From Pelomyxa schiedti (Eukaryota > Evosea > Pelobiontida > Pelomyxidae): DNA of 20,381 nt. This document shows, in pieces, positions 1-9,967 of this stretch; the first letter of the stretch is position 1, and each line of letters begins with the position of its first letter. Below the pieces are notes generated by a model. The model searched no databases and was not told the DNA's origin. It was given only the letters and a program-made list of their open reading frames with translations. The stretch spans positions 1 through 20,381 of the forward strand of contig JAHLWZ010000678.1 of NCBI GenBank assembly GCA_020536535.1, in the 5' to 3' direction. The translations under genes and the position numbers were made by a program.

Positions 1-2
1 CA

Positions 3-243
3 ACAACAAAACAACTGCAACAGGTGACCATAAAAGAAGAATGGGAGCAAGAGAGAAATTACCATGGAATTCCAACAGAATGGAAATGCCTCACAAGCAC
101 AGCCCCAGCCCCGAGATATTTTCTCCACTCGTGTGCCTCACCGCAATGCCCACATGTTGGAATGGAGTCCCGGCAAAATTAGGCCGATTCCCCATCACAC
201 AAGCAATCTGCAATCACGCTACATGACGACCACACAACGATGA
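3..243 (+). CDS. 3' end of an unrecognised Q/N-rich protein gene (partial)
   Basis: I do not recognise this gene. The best model joins 3-23 (Gln-rich, ending QLQQ) to 79-243 through a 55-nt GT-AG intron (24-78, donor GTGACC, acceptor CCAACAG), ending at TGA 241-243. The second exon reads through RVPHRNAHMLEWSPGK and ends MTTTQR. The 5' part lies outside the window. An unspliced alternative in the first exon's frame ends at a TAG near 183. Frame 1 also stays open past the TGA, through a Ser/Asn/Pro-rich stretch, to TAA at 373-375. The exact end is therefore uncertain, and spurious coding is possible. Confidence 0.3.
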
Positions 244-2148
244 GTGCCCACCACCACCAACCAAATCCCCAGTTCTGCCAGCAGCAGCCTCATCGCCAAC
301 CCAAACCCACCGCGAATCTCCCTCCACGCGCAACAGAGTGTGATGTCCAACAACCACAACCAGCCAATGGCGTAATCGCACATGCGACCACCGCGAACGA
401 TCTCACTACGATGCACGTCACTTGACTGGGGGTGCGTCACAACAGCGACAGCGACAACCGCACCACACTACCCACGTCACTCGTTGTGCAGATCTCGGCA
501 AATCACATCTAGATCCATTGTTGGAAATATCTATTTATGCTTCGCCGGAGTTGCAAATGTTTCCCCCGTTTTCCCTTTAAAATAAAAAAAAAAGGCAGCG
601 TAACCACTTAAACATAAATCACAAAAAAAAAAACAACCAAAGTTGCACGTGACAACTATGACTAGAGATCTACCACGAATACTAAAGCCAAACCAACCTT
701 AACAGCGTGTGTTTGTTCTTCCCTGTTTGCGTTTTTCTTTCCCCCCTATTGCAGTTTTTGTCACGCATACCACACGAAATTTAAGACACAATACTCCCAC
801 CATAGTTACTGGAATCCACTTGGTGTTAATATGCGTTTTTAAAGGGGGGAAAGCAAAGCCGATTTCCTCTCGTTGGTTTAAGCCAGTAAATACACCAACG
901 AGAGGAAATCGGCTTGACTTTGACGAGAATTCCAGCAATTTGCAGCAAGGTATCTTGAGTACCTTACAAGAGTTCACTAACCGGACCAACAGGGACCGCC
1001 ACACCCACAGAATTTGCCCTTTCGTGTAAAATGCTTTTCTCCTAAATAAAAAAAATCGCCGCCTCGATGTTGTTTTGCTGTCATTGGGGGTATGGGGTGT
1101 ACTCACACGGGCAGTTGCCCCAGCGACCGCCATTACGGTACGCCGTAACCCCTGCGCGCGCATGTGCAGGTGGCCCAACTGCCGCACGAGAAACAACCCT
1201 GCAATGCAGTGGGTGTAGTCAATTCGTTGACCTAGCAGTTACGCGCAGCCGGGATCGACCAGGCAAGACGACGTCCAGTACGAGGGCAAGAGCGAGACAA
1301 TCAGTGGTGACGTGGAAATTCATGCAACTGCAAAATCACGATGAGTTGTGTGGCAGGATGATACTGAGCCCCGCTTTATTTTCATACAGATGGCCGCTCA
1401 ATGCACTGTGCTCTGGGACTCACAGAGCCACTGGCGTTGCCCTCGTTATTGGTACTTTTTTTTTTTTTTTGAGCTTTTTGTCTTCCCTATATATATATGT
1501 TGCATCCCTGGTTTGTGCGTAAGTTGGTTTTGTTGTATCTGTGATTAACTCGCTAATCCTGGTTACAATGACCAAATAGGTTTTGGTGGCATTATGTTAG
1601 GCGGACTTTCTTCACATTTTCATCCTGCCATGAGACAATATTTAAAAAGGTATGGCTACGTAATCCGATGGTGCGTGGGTTTTCCGATGTTATATCATAT
1701 GCTTGCCGGCCTGCGCCACCTGGTGTGTTTCCCTACACCACCCTACTGGAAAGTATCTAAATAACAAGTGAAACAACCCGGCACACACCATGCACTCTCA
1801 CTATCAATTCGCGGACGCGCAGTGCTTCGTTCACTTGAAACCGCATGGGACTATGGCCTTTTTGGGTTTGACATGAATCACTGCCGCCAATTCCCTCACT
1901 CGCACCAATCGCCCAACAACCCAAGTGCGCCGCTTCGTACCAGTTGCTGTCCAAGTGCTTTCCCCGCTAGACTTCCGCTAAAGGGCAAAAAACAAGAAGA
2001 AACAAAAAAAACCTCTGATTTTTCTCTCTCACTGTTAAGGTCTTTACCTGTGTAGTTTGGGAATGCAATTGATTTGAGGGCACTTGACGGAATTTGACTA
2101 GTCAAGTCTCATGCTTCGTTCGATTTTTTTGTTTGTGCTTTGGAAACA
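244..2148. other. 1.9-kb stretch without a recognisable gene
   Basis: I examined all frames and found only short, compositionally odd reading frames, none matching a family or linking through plausible introns. The longest is a 165-codon minus-strand frame at 699-1196, which crosses the hairpin at 856-915. The stretch contains poly-A runs near 586-596 and 624-634, a T14 run near 1456-1470, a short TATATATA stretch near 1490, and the perfect inverted repeat annotated separately. Genes elsewhere in the window are separated by only 18-530 nt, so this is the one large gene-poor interval. It may hold a noncoding RNA gene or a decayed element. Confidence 0.5.
856..915. repeat. Perfect 22-bp inverted repeat with 16-nt loop
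   Basis: Positions 856-877 are the exact reverse complement of 894-915, separated by the 16-nt loop 878-893. There are no mismatches across the 22 pairs, and the arms are not low-complexity. Transcription of either strand would give a very stable stem-loop. It lies in the gene-poor interval upstream of the ATP-grasp gene. Confidence 0.9.
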
Positions 2149-3856
2149 CTACATGGTATTTTGAATTGCCTTGCCTATTGAGTGGATGGTGCCAGTTTGT
2201 GCGGCTGTGTGCCGGGTCCAAGCAAGTTCCAGAATTGTAATCAGGGTTGAGGGGTAGTCATAGTTGGCAGTGGCTGCCGCAAGAGCAAAAGCGCCAGTTG
2301 GGTGAATGCACGGGTTGGGGTTAACCTTCAAGTCACAATGTCAGGAGGTACTTATTATATGATGGAGGGTAAGTAATGCAGACAACCTCTGGAGGGGGAA
2401 ATGAGATTGAGTAGAACAATTGACGTGGGAAGGCTCACCTAGAACATAGGCAGTGCCATCTTTGAATCTCACATCCACTCGGGCTAAGAACTGAATGACT
2501 ACATTATTTGGAAGTGTGAAGTACACAAACCAAAGTCACGCATTCCCACTGCCTTGAATGCACCTACAGCGGCATCTGCAACCAGCTTAGCGGTGGGCTC
2601 ATCTAAGATTGCCGGGCAGCTCAAGTCAAATTCTTTGAAAAACGGAGAACTTTCATCCCACTGAAGGACGTAGTAGTCAACGAAAAAGATACAGCAACGA
2701 AACTCACCTTGGTCTCAAAATCGTATATTCTCATGTAAGGGTCGTCTATGAGACCAAACAAATACTCAACAAGAGGCAAAGCCACAGCTCCTTCAGTGAC
2801 TCCGTCTCCAGCTTCCCAAACAGAAACTGTGAACTCCCTTCCATCAATAAACTGCTCCACAAGTGATGGCGTTTTGTAGACATCTTGCATGAATAATACA
2901 CGGTCACGCAACTGCTGCTCTGTTTTTACGATACTGGCATGCTTGCTTATCCCAATGGATGCATCTTCTGCCAGTGGCTTGACGATAAGGGGGGGACTTT
3001 CAGGGGGAAGAGGGAGTGAGATAGGGTCTGTGTGGGAGTAAAAAGTCTGCCCCAATGGTGTGGAGAGGTGATTTTCAAGGAATTTTTCTTTAGCAAGCCC
3101 CTTGTTGACAGCTATCTGCAAGGCTTGTTATATTTAATACACAACATGCCTCTGACCTTTAGTGCGGTTGAATTTGGACCTGTATAAGCAAATCCCATTT
3201 TATCAAAGGCATCAGTTGCGTCAGGATGTTTAGAAGAAAGCCCATCTACAGACTCTACAAGATTCAATATTACTGTATGATGGCGATCCACTTCACCAAG
3301 CGCCTTCTCAATATCTGAGACCGATCTGACTCCAATTGCCCACACGCGCACATCAGTAGAAGGCAAATCCATTTGGCATGGGTCATCTGGAAATGGAGAA
3401 GAGTAAGTATCTGTTTCATTTCAAGGCGGAATTCCAATGACCACATTCAAGTCAAACGCAGTCATGAGCTGAGCCACGTTTGTAAAAGAAGAGCATTCGA
3501 ATACTTACCGCTATTGCAGTCACCGCCAAGAGGGTGAGGGTTGTGCCTCAAGAAGGCAGCCAGGAGGCCCGCTTTGGCCTCGGGAGTGCTCAACGTGTCC
3601 ACTATCAGAAGTGACGTGTCCCTCGCCTCATCGTCACTGCTGAAGTTCTCCTCCTCTCCTGCGCATCCAAAATTAACGCGTTCGAAACACCTCCAACGGG
3701 GGGCCGCTATTTCGCGAATGCCGCGGCGGGCGACAAAGAACGGCGTAGTGGGGCCAACAAACCTGCGGATATGTAGTCCTCCCTCAAAACCACGTTGTAC
3801 ATTACGATTACGTTGAACAACAACACCCCCGCCGTAACACCGACGCCCAGCCCCAT
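2149..3856 (-). CDS. Membrane-anchored ATP-grasp enzyme related to D-Ala-D-Ala ligase
   Basis: ATP-grasp ligase of the D-Ala-D-Ala ligase superfamily; such enzymes join carboxylates to amines through an acyl phosphate. Exons on the minus strand: 3763-3856, 3509-3658, 3157-3386, 2708-3115, 2531-2660, 2439-2483, 2387-2388 (microexon) and 2149-2325, giving about 411 aa. The N-terminus (residues about 3-25, VTAGVLLFNVIVMYNVV) is a signal anchor. Family motifs follow: YTGPNSTAL near 150, IVKPLAEDASIGI (202-214, ATP-binding Lys), EQFIDGREFTVSV (245-257) and RVDVRFKDGTAYVLE (339-353) running into VNPNP. D341, E353 and N355 fit the Mg2+ ligands. The NPNP ending followed by CIHPTG differs from the classical LPGMT motif, so the substrate may not be D-Ala. 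The acceptor at 3387 is preferred over 3411 because it has the better pyrimidine tract. No peptidoglycan genes lie nearby. Bacterial origin is possible but unproven. Confidence 0.85.
2387..2388 (-). other. Putative 2-nt microexon in the ATP-grasp gene
   Basis: The upstream exon ends YVL plus one G (2439) and the downstream exon starts in frame at GTT AAC (2325). Direct joining gives GGT TAA, a stop. Between them, 2389-2438 is a good 50-nt intron (GTGAGC...CCCCTCCAG) and 2326-2386 a possible 61-nt intron (GTTGTC...TTGAAG). The AG dinucleotide left between them supplies exactly the GAG codon for the Glu expected before VNPNP. A base error near 2326 is the main alternative explanation. Confidence 0.45.
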
Positions 3857-3996
3857 CGTCGCTCCCCCCGCTTTGTTTTCTTCTAATTCCCCTTTTTCGG
3901 GTCAAGGTTTGGATCTCGTGGCTTCCAATTAGCCGGGGCGCGAACTTAGAATTCTATTGCCGAAGTGGCACTCTAAAAGAGCGCAGGGAATAGGGG

Positions 3997-6900
3997 TTAA
4001 TTCCACATCATTTGTTTTTTTGCTGCTCTCTCTTTCCTGTGATGTGACTTGTATAAGTGAGCTGCCTTGCCATGGCTGCCACCACGTGGGTGTGGGTGTG
4101 CTGTTGAATGTGTTGCTGTGCTTGTGGTATGCTGGTGATGTGCTGATGAGGCCGAAGTAGCTGTTGATGCTGAGAAAATCGGTGAGGGTGATACGGCATT
4201 TGATGATGGCTGCTGTGGTGGTGTTGCCTGTGTGAATGTGAGTTGTGAATAGTTAATTGAATCAAAAAGGAGAGAAGGGAGACCCACTCGTGTGCTGGGT
4301 GCCTCCTCACTTGTACTGGAATCCTCGCTTCCATCACTGTCTTCTGAGGATTCTTCGTCTTCGCTCTTGGTAATTTCCTCCCCACTACTTTCACTACTCT
4401 CGTCGTTATTCAGGGCTTCCCCATCATTGAACTGATATTTCATAAAGTCGTCCAGAGAGTCATCGTAGTCGTCATTATAGTAAAGTGCGAGTACTTTCTC
4501 CTGAATGGCTGTAAGGTGCAACGAGTAGAGGACAACAAAGAAACCTTCAGTCTAGGAGCCCAAACTTCATCATCTTCAAGGAGGGGTCTTTTACCTCTGT
4601 GAGCCCGGGACCTGCAAGGAATGTTAGGAAATTACTAGTTTACTGATGTACACACGGGGCTGTGGAGCTGGGAAGAGTTCCTTCTACTAGGCGGCTAATA
4701 ACAGTTTCTGGATTGTTGCCATTCTCTGAGAGATACCGCCTCACCAGTTTGATTGTAAGATCTGGGAAAAGATCCCGAATTTGTTTGATGCCTTCATCAG
4801 CTTGTGAAGTCGTGCTGGAAGAAGTAGGTGCAGCTGCTGTTTCAGTTGGAGTTTCAGAAGAACCTGATCTTGTTGCAGTACTATCTGGAGAAGGGGATTT
4901 TGCAGGTGGTACAACCGGAGCAATGGAAGCATAGAACTTGATCATATTATCAACACGGGGTTGGTCCCTAAGACATATTATGCAAAGACTCAACATGAAA
5001 TTCATACATTTTGACTTTGCCAGAAATTTCCGGCAACCAACGATGAATTGGAAATATCTCCTGGAAATCTTTGACGAAATCAATCTCTTTCACAGGTGCT
5101 TTCAGCTTAGCAATCATGGAATCGAGAACAGAAGAAAAGTCGTTGGCACTTGACTTGTTTGTTTGGGAAACTGCTTCTAGGGTTCCAAGGAGGCTGTCTC
5201 CAATTTGAAGGAGGTCAGATTCTTTACAGAAATCGCAGTAGGTACTGAAGTGCCCTGATGCATTATAAGAACAAGGACGTTTGCCTACTTCCCAAGGTAT
5301 ACCTCGATATTGTCCACTGAGGTTTTCAACATAAAAATGTTGAAACACAACTAATGCCACACTTAAGAGACAGCGATAAAGATTGGGCATGGCCGAGTCG
5401 AGCACAAATTGCAGTTCGTTACCAACTGCTCCAGGCATCTCTTCTGCATTGATAGCAGCAGCACAGTGGAGAAGATTCGTGTGCATATAGCACCGTGCAA
5501 TAGCTTGGAATGCTGCATGTTTCTATTTCATAATCTATTAGAACTCATTAAGGAATATGATTTTGGCTCACAATGTCCCTGATAATTCTTTATTACTTTA
5601 TGTACATTTGTATTTATGTGTGTTTATTGTCATTGAAAACCACCTGAAATATGTGACTTGCATGAGGGTAGACACGAAGAAATGATGCCAATGTTGCTGC
5701 AGTGTCCAACAAATACAGCGCCATATCGGGGGAATCCTCTGGTAATTTAGGAAGAGGATGCTGCTCTAACTTTGTTACTATCATACAACTACTCGCGTGT
5801 CAGTTTGTACCTATGACTTGGAATACTTTCAAAATTGTTGGAACCATCTCATCAAGACTTTGGTAGAGTGCTGGAACAAGTGTGAAGAGTGTTCTTACGA
5901 GTGTTTCTAGTGTTTTTCCACCACGGGCCGCATAAATAGCACACAGATCCAAAATCTGTTAGAGTAAGCTTTAGAGGCTTCACGGATTTTCACCTTTGGA
6001 ATGTCCCAGAGATGATGTTGCAGAACTAACTGAGCATAATACTCCCTATACATACCAAACTTAAATAAAATAAAAGATTTGTTCTATATTTACAAATATA
6101 TAATAGATACAGGAAGGTAGTAGGGCATACTTGCCCATGAAATTAGTTGGTGACTCTTTATTTGTTCCAAGCCGAAGGAGTACACGAAACATCAAGGACA
6201 AAATCTCCCTGTTGATTGTGGTATTCAATTTGGTCTCACGGGCGGTATGTGAGTCCCAGGGTCGTCTGAAGTGCTGTTTGGTGCATGGTTTCGGAAAAGA
6301 GGCTTGTTAATTAAGACTAACCCTCAGGAAGGAATCAATAAATGCCACCAACGAGTCGTCATAAACAACTGTGGACCAAAATTGTTTGTATGACATATGC
6401 AATAAACCTGAAGCATCAATCATGACGTGCTGAAGAGTCTCGTTGGCAGATTCCTGTGAGGTACCGGTACTAAGAGGCACAAGGGCAGAGTCTTCAAAGA
6501 GATAGGGCAAGAAGCCACCATCTGAGTAAATCCAGTTATTACAGGGAAGAAGCCAGCATGTTGATACTTGATCGATCCACCCATTTTTTGTGAACATCAG
6601 GAACGCGGTCAAGTTCTCCCAAAGAGTTTGCTACAAGAGTGAAAGACTGCTCCAACGGAAGAGGGGAGGTTTTTTTTTCGCGTTCATGCAGTTTTATCTT
6701 TTCTTCCAATTCGATTTCATGTTGCTATGTTTGGTGGGGTTAAAGGCATCGTAATTGGTCCCCCCTTTGCTATTATTTGCAAAATAAAGCTAGTAAAGTA
6801 AATGTGACAACCATTCATTCATCACACAACAGAACGCAAACGCAAACGCACCTCCTTCAACGCGGCCTGTCGTTCTGCGATTTGTTTTCCTGTCTTCGTG

Positions 6901-7172
6901 GGAGTAGCTTCCTGCGAAACGGCAGGCTGGGCAGCAGTCTTCGCGGTTTTCACTGTCGCGTTACTGCTGGGCGTCGGCTGCGTAGTAGATGCCGCAGTTG
7001 CTCCACTCGCTGGTTTTGTGGCTGACGAAGGAGTGGGTGTTGTTGCGGCCGCCTTTTGTGTTGGTGTCGCGGCAGTTCCGGCGTTGGTGTTGTGTTTGGC
7101 CTTGTTGTGTGGTTTGCTTGGTTTGTTGGGTTTGTTGGTGTTGGACTTGTCCTTGTCCTTCGTCTTGCCCAT
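3997..7172 (-). CDS. ASCC2: ASCC2 homologue, activating signal cointegrator 1 complex subunit 2
   Basis: In animals ASCC2 partners the ASCC3 helicase in alkylation-damage repair and in resolving collided ribosomes, and its CUE domain binds ubiquitin. Twelve exons: 6852-7172, 6568-6724, 6322-6521, 6131-6273, 5994-6045, 5811-5955, 5644-5777, 5016-5522, 4656-4936, 4545-4611, 4288-4500 and 3997-4227, about 816 aa (human about 757). Residues 1-107 are a K/P/T/A-rich extension. ASCC2 signatures follow in order: FWSTVVYDDSL (207-217), DIPKILDLC (288-296), EMVPTILKVF, FQKH (383-386), the CUE domain about 602-641 with LFPDL (609-613), RAHRGKR, YYNDDYDDSLDD (676-687), an acidic Ser/Glu tract, and a basic tail with RKERAAKKQ. 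Intron 6 (5778-5810) is only 33 nt. The 60-nt intron 4228-4287 has no stop and keeps frame, so it may be retained. Its ATG is the first in frame and sits just after a likely 5'UTR acceptor. Confidence 0.93.
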
Positions 7173-7699
7173 TCCCTGTTTCTAAAGACCAATAACAATT
7201 GAAATGAAAAATGCGAAATTGAATCGCGTATCCGTCTCTGATAGGGGTTTCTGCCTCGGAATCCCTCTGTCCGACTTACTGGTGCTGATCGTTCGAACGC
7301 CCACCCCACAAGAAGCTTGGAGCTCAAAACGGGTGTTCTCAAGAGCCTGGGTGCTGACGGCAGCATTCACAGGAACCCAAGAAAAAAAAGAACTTAGTAT
7401 CTGGGTGGCAGCGAAACCTGTTGATCAGGGGAAAGATCAAGCAAGTATAGCGCCACTCACAGCTCTCATCCCTTAGGGGGAAGTAGTTGTAACGCCACGT
7501 GAAGCAGAACAACGCCGTAATAGGGAGTTCGAAAATGAAAGGCCCTAGCACTTGTTCTCACTTGCCGGGCGAGATCCGTATTCTTCATTGTGGGAAACCC
7601 AACGTTCGCCTAAATCTACTAAACGTACGAACTCGTTTCCTCTCCGGTGGCCGACTCACCAAAGGAAAACAGGGTTTCCCCTGACGAGACCAAGAGTAG
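7173..7699. promoter_or_regulatory. Shared divergent promoter region, ASCC2 / L-type lectin
   Basis: The two start codons face away from each other, 527 nt apart. The interval must hold both promoters and the proposed ASCC2 5'UTR intron. A CCAAT element occurs near 7188 on the + strand. I saw no convincing TATA box. Short frames in both strands are not conserved-looking and were not called. Confidence 0.5.
7182..7279 (-). other. Likely 5'UTR intron of the ASCC2 homologue
   Basis: On the minus strand a consensus donor GTAAGT starts at 7279 and an acceptor ending TCTTTAG lies at 7182, nine bases upstream of the ATG at 7172. The enclosed 98 nt end in a T-rich tract. A transcript starting in the divergent promoter region would carry this intron. 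Confidence 0.5.
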
Positions 7700-9464
7700 A
7701 TGCGGGGGTTGTTGTGGTTGACGGTTGTAGTTATTTCGGCCTATGTGGTCGTCGGGGCCGAAGTTGTTGCGCGTGGCACAAAAACCTCGCCTACACACTC
7801 ATTCACAGGTTTCTGGGTTTTTTTTTTTTTTTTTTTTTTTTTATTTTTTTTTTTGCGTAGTTGTGAGTTTGTATGCGTAGGAAGTGAAGAAAACAGTCAA
7901 TATTGGACGTTCAAGTCACAATCCAAGGCCACCAACCCTGCATTTTATAGACTGACTGACGCGTCACCTCGTGTATCAGGTTCCTTATGGAATACTGAAG
8001 TAAGTGACCTGCTTGAGTAATAACGCTTCTCATCTTTCGGACCTCAGAAAATGATGTCTTCAGACTGGGAAACTACAGTCGGCTTCAGGTTTTTAAGTTG
8101 TATGACAATAAAGAAACTTAGTTTTTCAGAGTATTTGGAGAGGCCACGAGTTACGGGGAAGGGATAGCCCTATGGTATGCAGATGACCCCACAAAAGAAG
8201 GCATGTTGTTTGGGTATTCAGAAATGTTTTCTGGTTTACTTGTGGCCGTTTTTACCAATGAGGTTATTATCCACTGTTTGATAACACTAACCGATACACA
8301 GAATCTCCCTTTGATTCAGGGCTTTGTTTGTAACGGGACGCGGTGAGCACGCCGCTTTCCATCTCTCTTTTTCTATTGCTTATCTTTTCAGTTCTTTTAA
8401 ACGAATAGGCTCTTGCCAGTACAACTTCCGAGGAGAAACACCAACCTCGTATCTGAAAGTTCAATATTCGTCTACGCACTTGAGTGTCTGTAGTATATCC
8501 AATTTACCATTTAATGACTGACTGTTAACATCTCTCAATAGGTGCACCTCTCGTTCTTGGGTTCCGATTTGGTCAAGTGTTTTGATGCACCCCTGACGTT
8601 ACCCAACGGGTACTACTTGGGTGTCACTGCATCTACTACCGAGACATTACTTGGTCAGGTTCCCGAATTATTTATGCACTAAAATGACTCGAATAAATAT
8701 GAAGATACACACGACATTTATAGTCTTTTGACGACTGAACTGAGACCGGTTCCGGTATTAAATCCCCATGCAGCTTCCCCTAAAAACAGACAGGAGCCAA
8801 GAAGGTTGACTGCTGAAGAAAGGAAAAAAACTAAAGAGCAAGGTTGGATACAACTTCTCCTGCCATGGATTTGACCATAAATCTCAGACCAGAAGATCAA
8901 AGGCCAAGTTAACGAGCTTACTAAAACCTTGGCAACTCACTCAAGGAACCTAGATGTGGGCCTTCTTAATAAATCATTACTAGTTACTAATTTCACCAGG
9001 GTTTGGACGAAATGCGAAATATAAGGTTCCCAACAACAGGGTCCTTTGATAAAAGCTTACGCAATTTGTCCGTCATAAACTACCAGGACAGATTTTACAC
9101 TTTCAGGTATACACTCCATCATCTACGAAATCCTTATTTGATGAAGACTACTTTTGGAACCCGTAGTTGGAAGTTTACAAAAAAGTCTGGATACATTTAC
9201 AGCTGTTGCCACAGAAACAAAACAACTAGCGGACCAAGTTGCTGTGTGTATTTTTAATATACCCTCTCTTTCTGCTAACCCGCAACACAGAACATGAAAG
9301 CAAACCTCAAATCCACAACTGCCAATGTGAAAAGAGCCTTTGGAACCGATAGTCAATGGAGCTACAGCTTCTGGGCCCTCATTCTAGTTCTCGAACTCAC
9401 ACTGATCGCTGTTGTTTTTGTCATCAAAACAAAGAAGCCGGAGCTATCGCTCTCTTCCCATTGA
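7700..9464 (+). CDS. L-type lectin cargo receptor, VIP36/ERGIC-53 family
   Basis: Type I membrane protein of the early secretory pathway; the family carries high-mannose glycoproteins between ER and Golgi. Thirteen exons: 7700-7808, 7881-7999, 8048-8088, 8130-8262, 8302-8342, 8392-8485, 8542-8653, 8705-8842, 8888-8955, 9000-9025, 9087-9106, 9167-9243 and 9291-9464, about 383 aa. A signal peptide occupies residues 1-20 (MRGLLWLTVVVISAYVVVGA). The lectin domain shows YWTF, GSLWN, FRVFGEATSYGEGIALWY (near 85-102), LPNGYYLGVTA and THDIYSLLT. A charged coiled-coil stalk leads to a membrane span at about 351-371 and a 12-residue tail starting KTKK, with no C-terminal KKxx. The Ca2+/mannose-site motif (Asp-x-Tyr-x-Asn in relatives) is not visible: the segment reads LLVAVFTNE, and the GDL loop is replaced by TETLLD. 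Sugar binding may be altered or lost. Intron 1 carries a very long T tract. Confidence 0.92.
7818..7854 (+). repeat. Long T tract (T25-A-T11) in the first intron of the lectin gene
   Basis: This tract fills most of intron 1 (7809-7880) and precedes the accepted 3' splice site at 7879-7880. An AG at 7859-7860 is nearer but would put a stop in frame. Exact length is likely unstable in sequencing. Confidence 0.9.
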
Positions 9465-9967
9465 CACTTCAACACTTCGTACCATGTCTGAAGAAACTCA
9501 TCACATGTGCACTATGTTCTGTTCTCAACACGAAACCCACTTCTTCGTTGTGGAATCTTTCGTTTTTCCCGGAATGGAAAGTTTCCAGACCCATCACTTT
9601 AGACAAAAATCTATAAAGTTTGCTGCGTTATCAGGAAGGCACGCACCAAAAAAATACAAACCGTACAAAATCAAAAGTGCAGTGTCAGTAGGAGAACCGC
9701 TTGGATCAAAAATAAACAAGAAAGAAAAGAAATAACCGGTACCCTCATACTTTTAAAGACTGCAATCAATTGACGGTACTCCCCTGCGGTAATGCATCAA
9801 CGCACCACGGCGAAACAAAAAAACAAAAAAACAACAAAACGTCATTGCGTGGTCGCTTTTATATCCACACCTAAAAAACAAAAAACCATACGTAAGTACG
9901 TACGAACATTAACGTAAACTACACGGACCGTACGATTGATCGCTTTTGCAGATCTAAACCATACGCG
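9465..9967 (+). other. Intergenic: lectin 3' region and promoter of the next gene
   Basis: This interval holds the lectin 3'UTR and the upstream region of the transcription-factor-like gene. An open frame from ATG 9484 to TAA 9733-9735 encodes 83 residues, His-rich at the start and Lys-rich at the end (ending NKKEKK). I recognise no family in it, and the frame opens upstream inside the lectin's last exon, so it is probably fortuitous. A possible AATAAA signal is at 9711-9716. Short repeats of AAAAAC (9816-9840) and a CGTA-rich stretch (9889-9905) lie close to the next start codon. Confidence 0.5.

Noticed and set aside
1133-1148. Short palindrome TTACGG-TACG-CCGTAA resembling a UNCG-type tetraloop hairpin
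   Set aside because: A six-pair stem is common by chance, and the closing pair is not the C-G typical of stable UNCG loops.
699-1196. 165-codon minus-strand ORF across the hairpin
   Set aside because: Odd composition, no motif, contains both arms of the inverted repeat, and no credible flanking exons were found.
1133-1260. Cys pairs on the + strand (CSGCSQF) that might suggest a zinc ribbon
   Set aside because: The spacing and surrounding residues do not fit a known zinc finger, and the frame has no supported exon partners.
3421-3423. In-frame TGA after MTAFDLNVVIGIPP upstream of the ATP-grasp domain, suggesting UGA recoding or selenocysteine
   Set aside because: The segment falls inside an intron (3387-3508, GTAAGT donor, pyrimidine-rich acceptor) that joins the exons in phase, and TGA is an ordinary stop in four other genes here.
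6550-6570. 21-nt GTAATA...CTCAG candidate intron in ASCC2 exon 2/3
   Set aside because: The 46-nt intron 6522-6567 with donor GTATCA gives a continuous frame and a normal length.
9484-9735. 83-residue ORF just after the lectin stop codon
   Set aside because: No recognisable family, and its frame is open from within the lectin's last exon, so it is more likely 3'UTR. RNA or conservation evidence could revive it.
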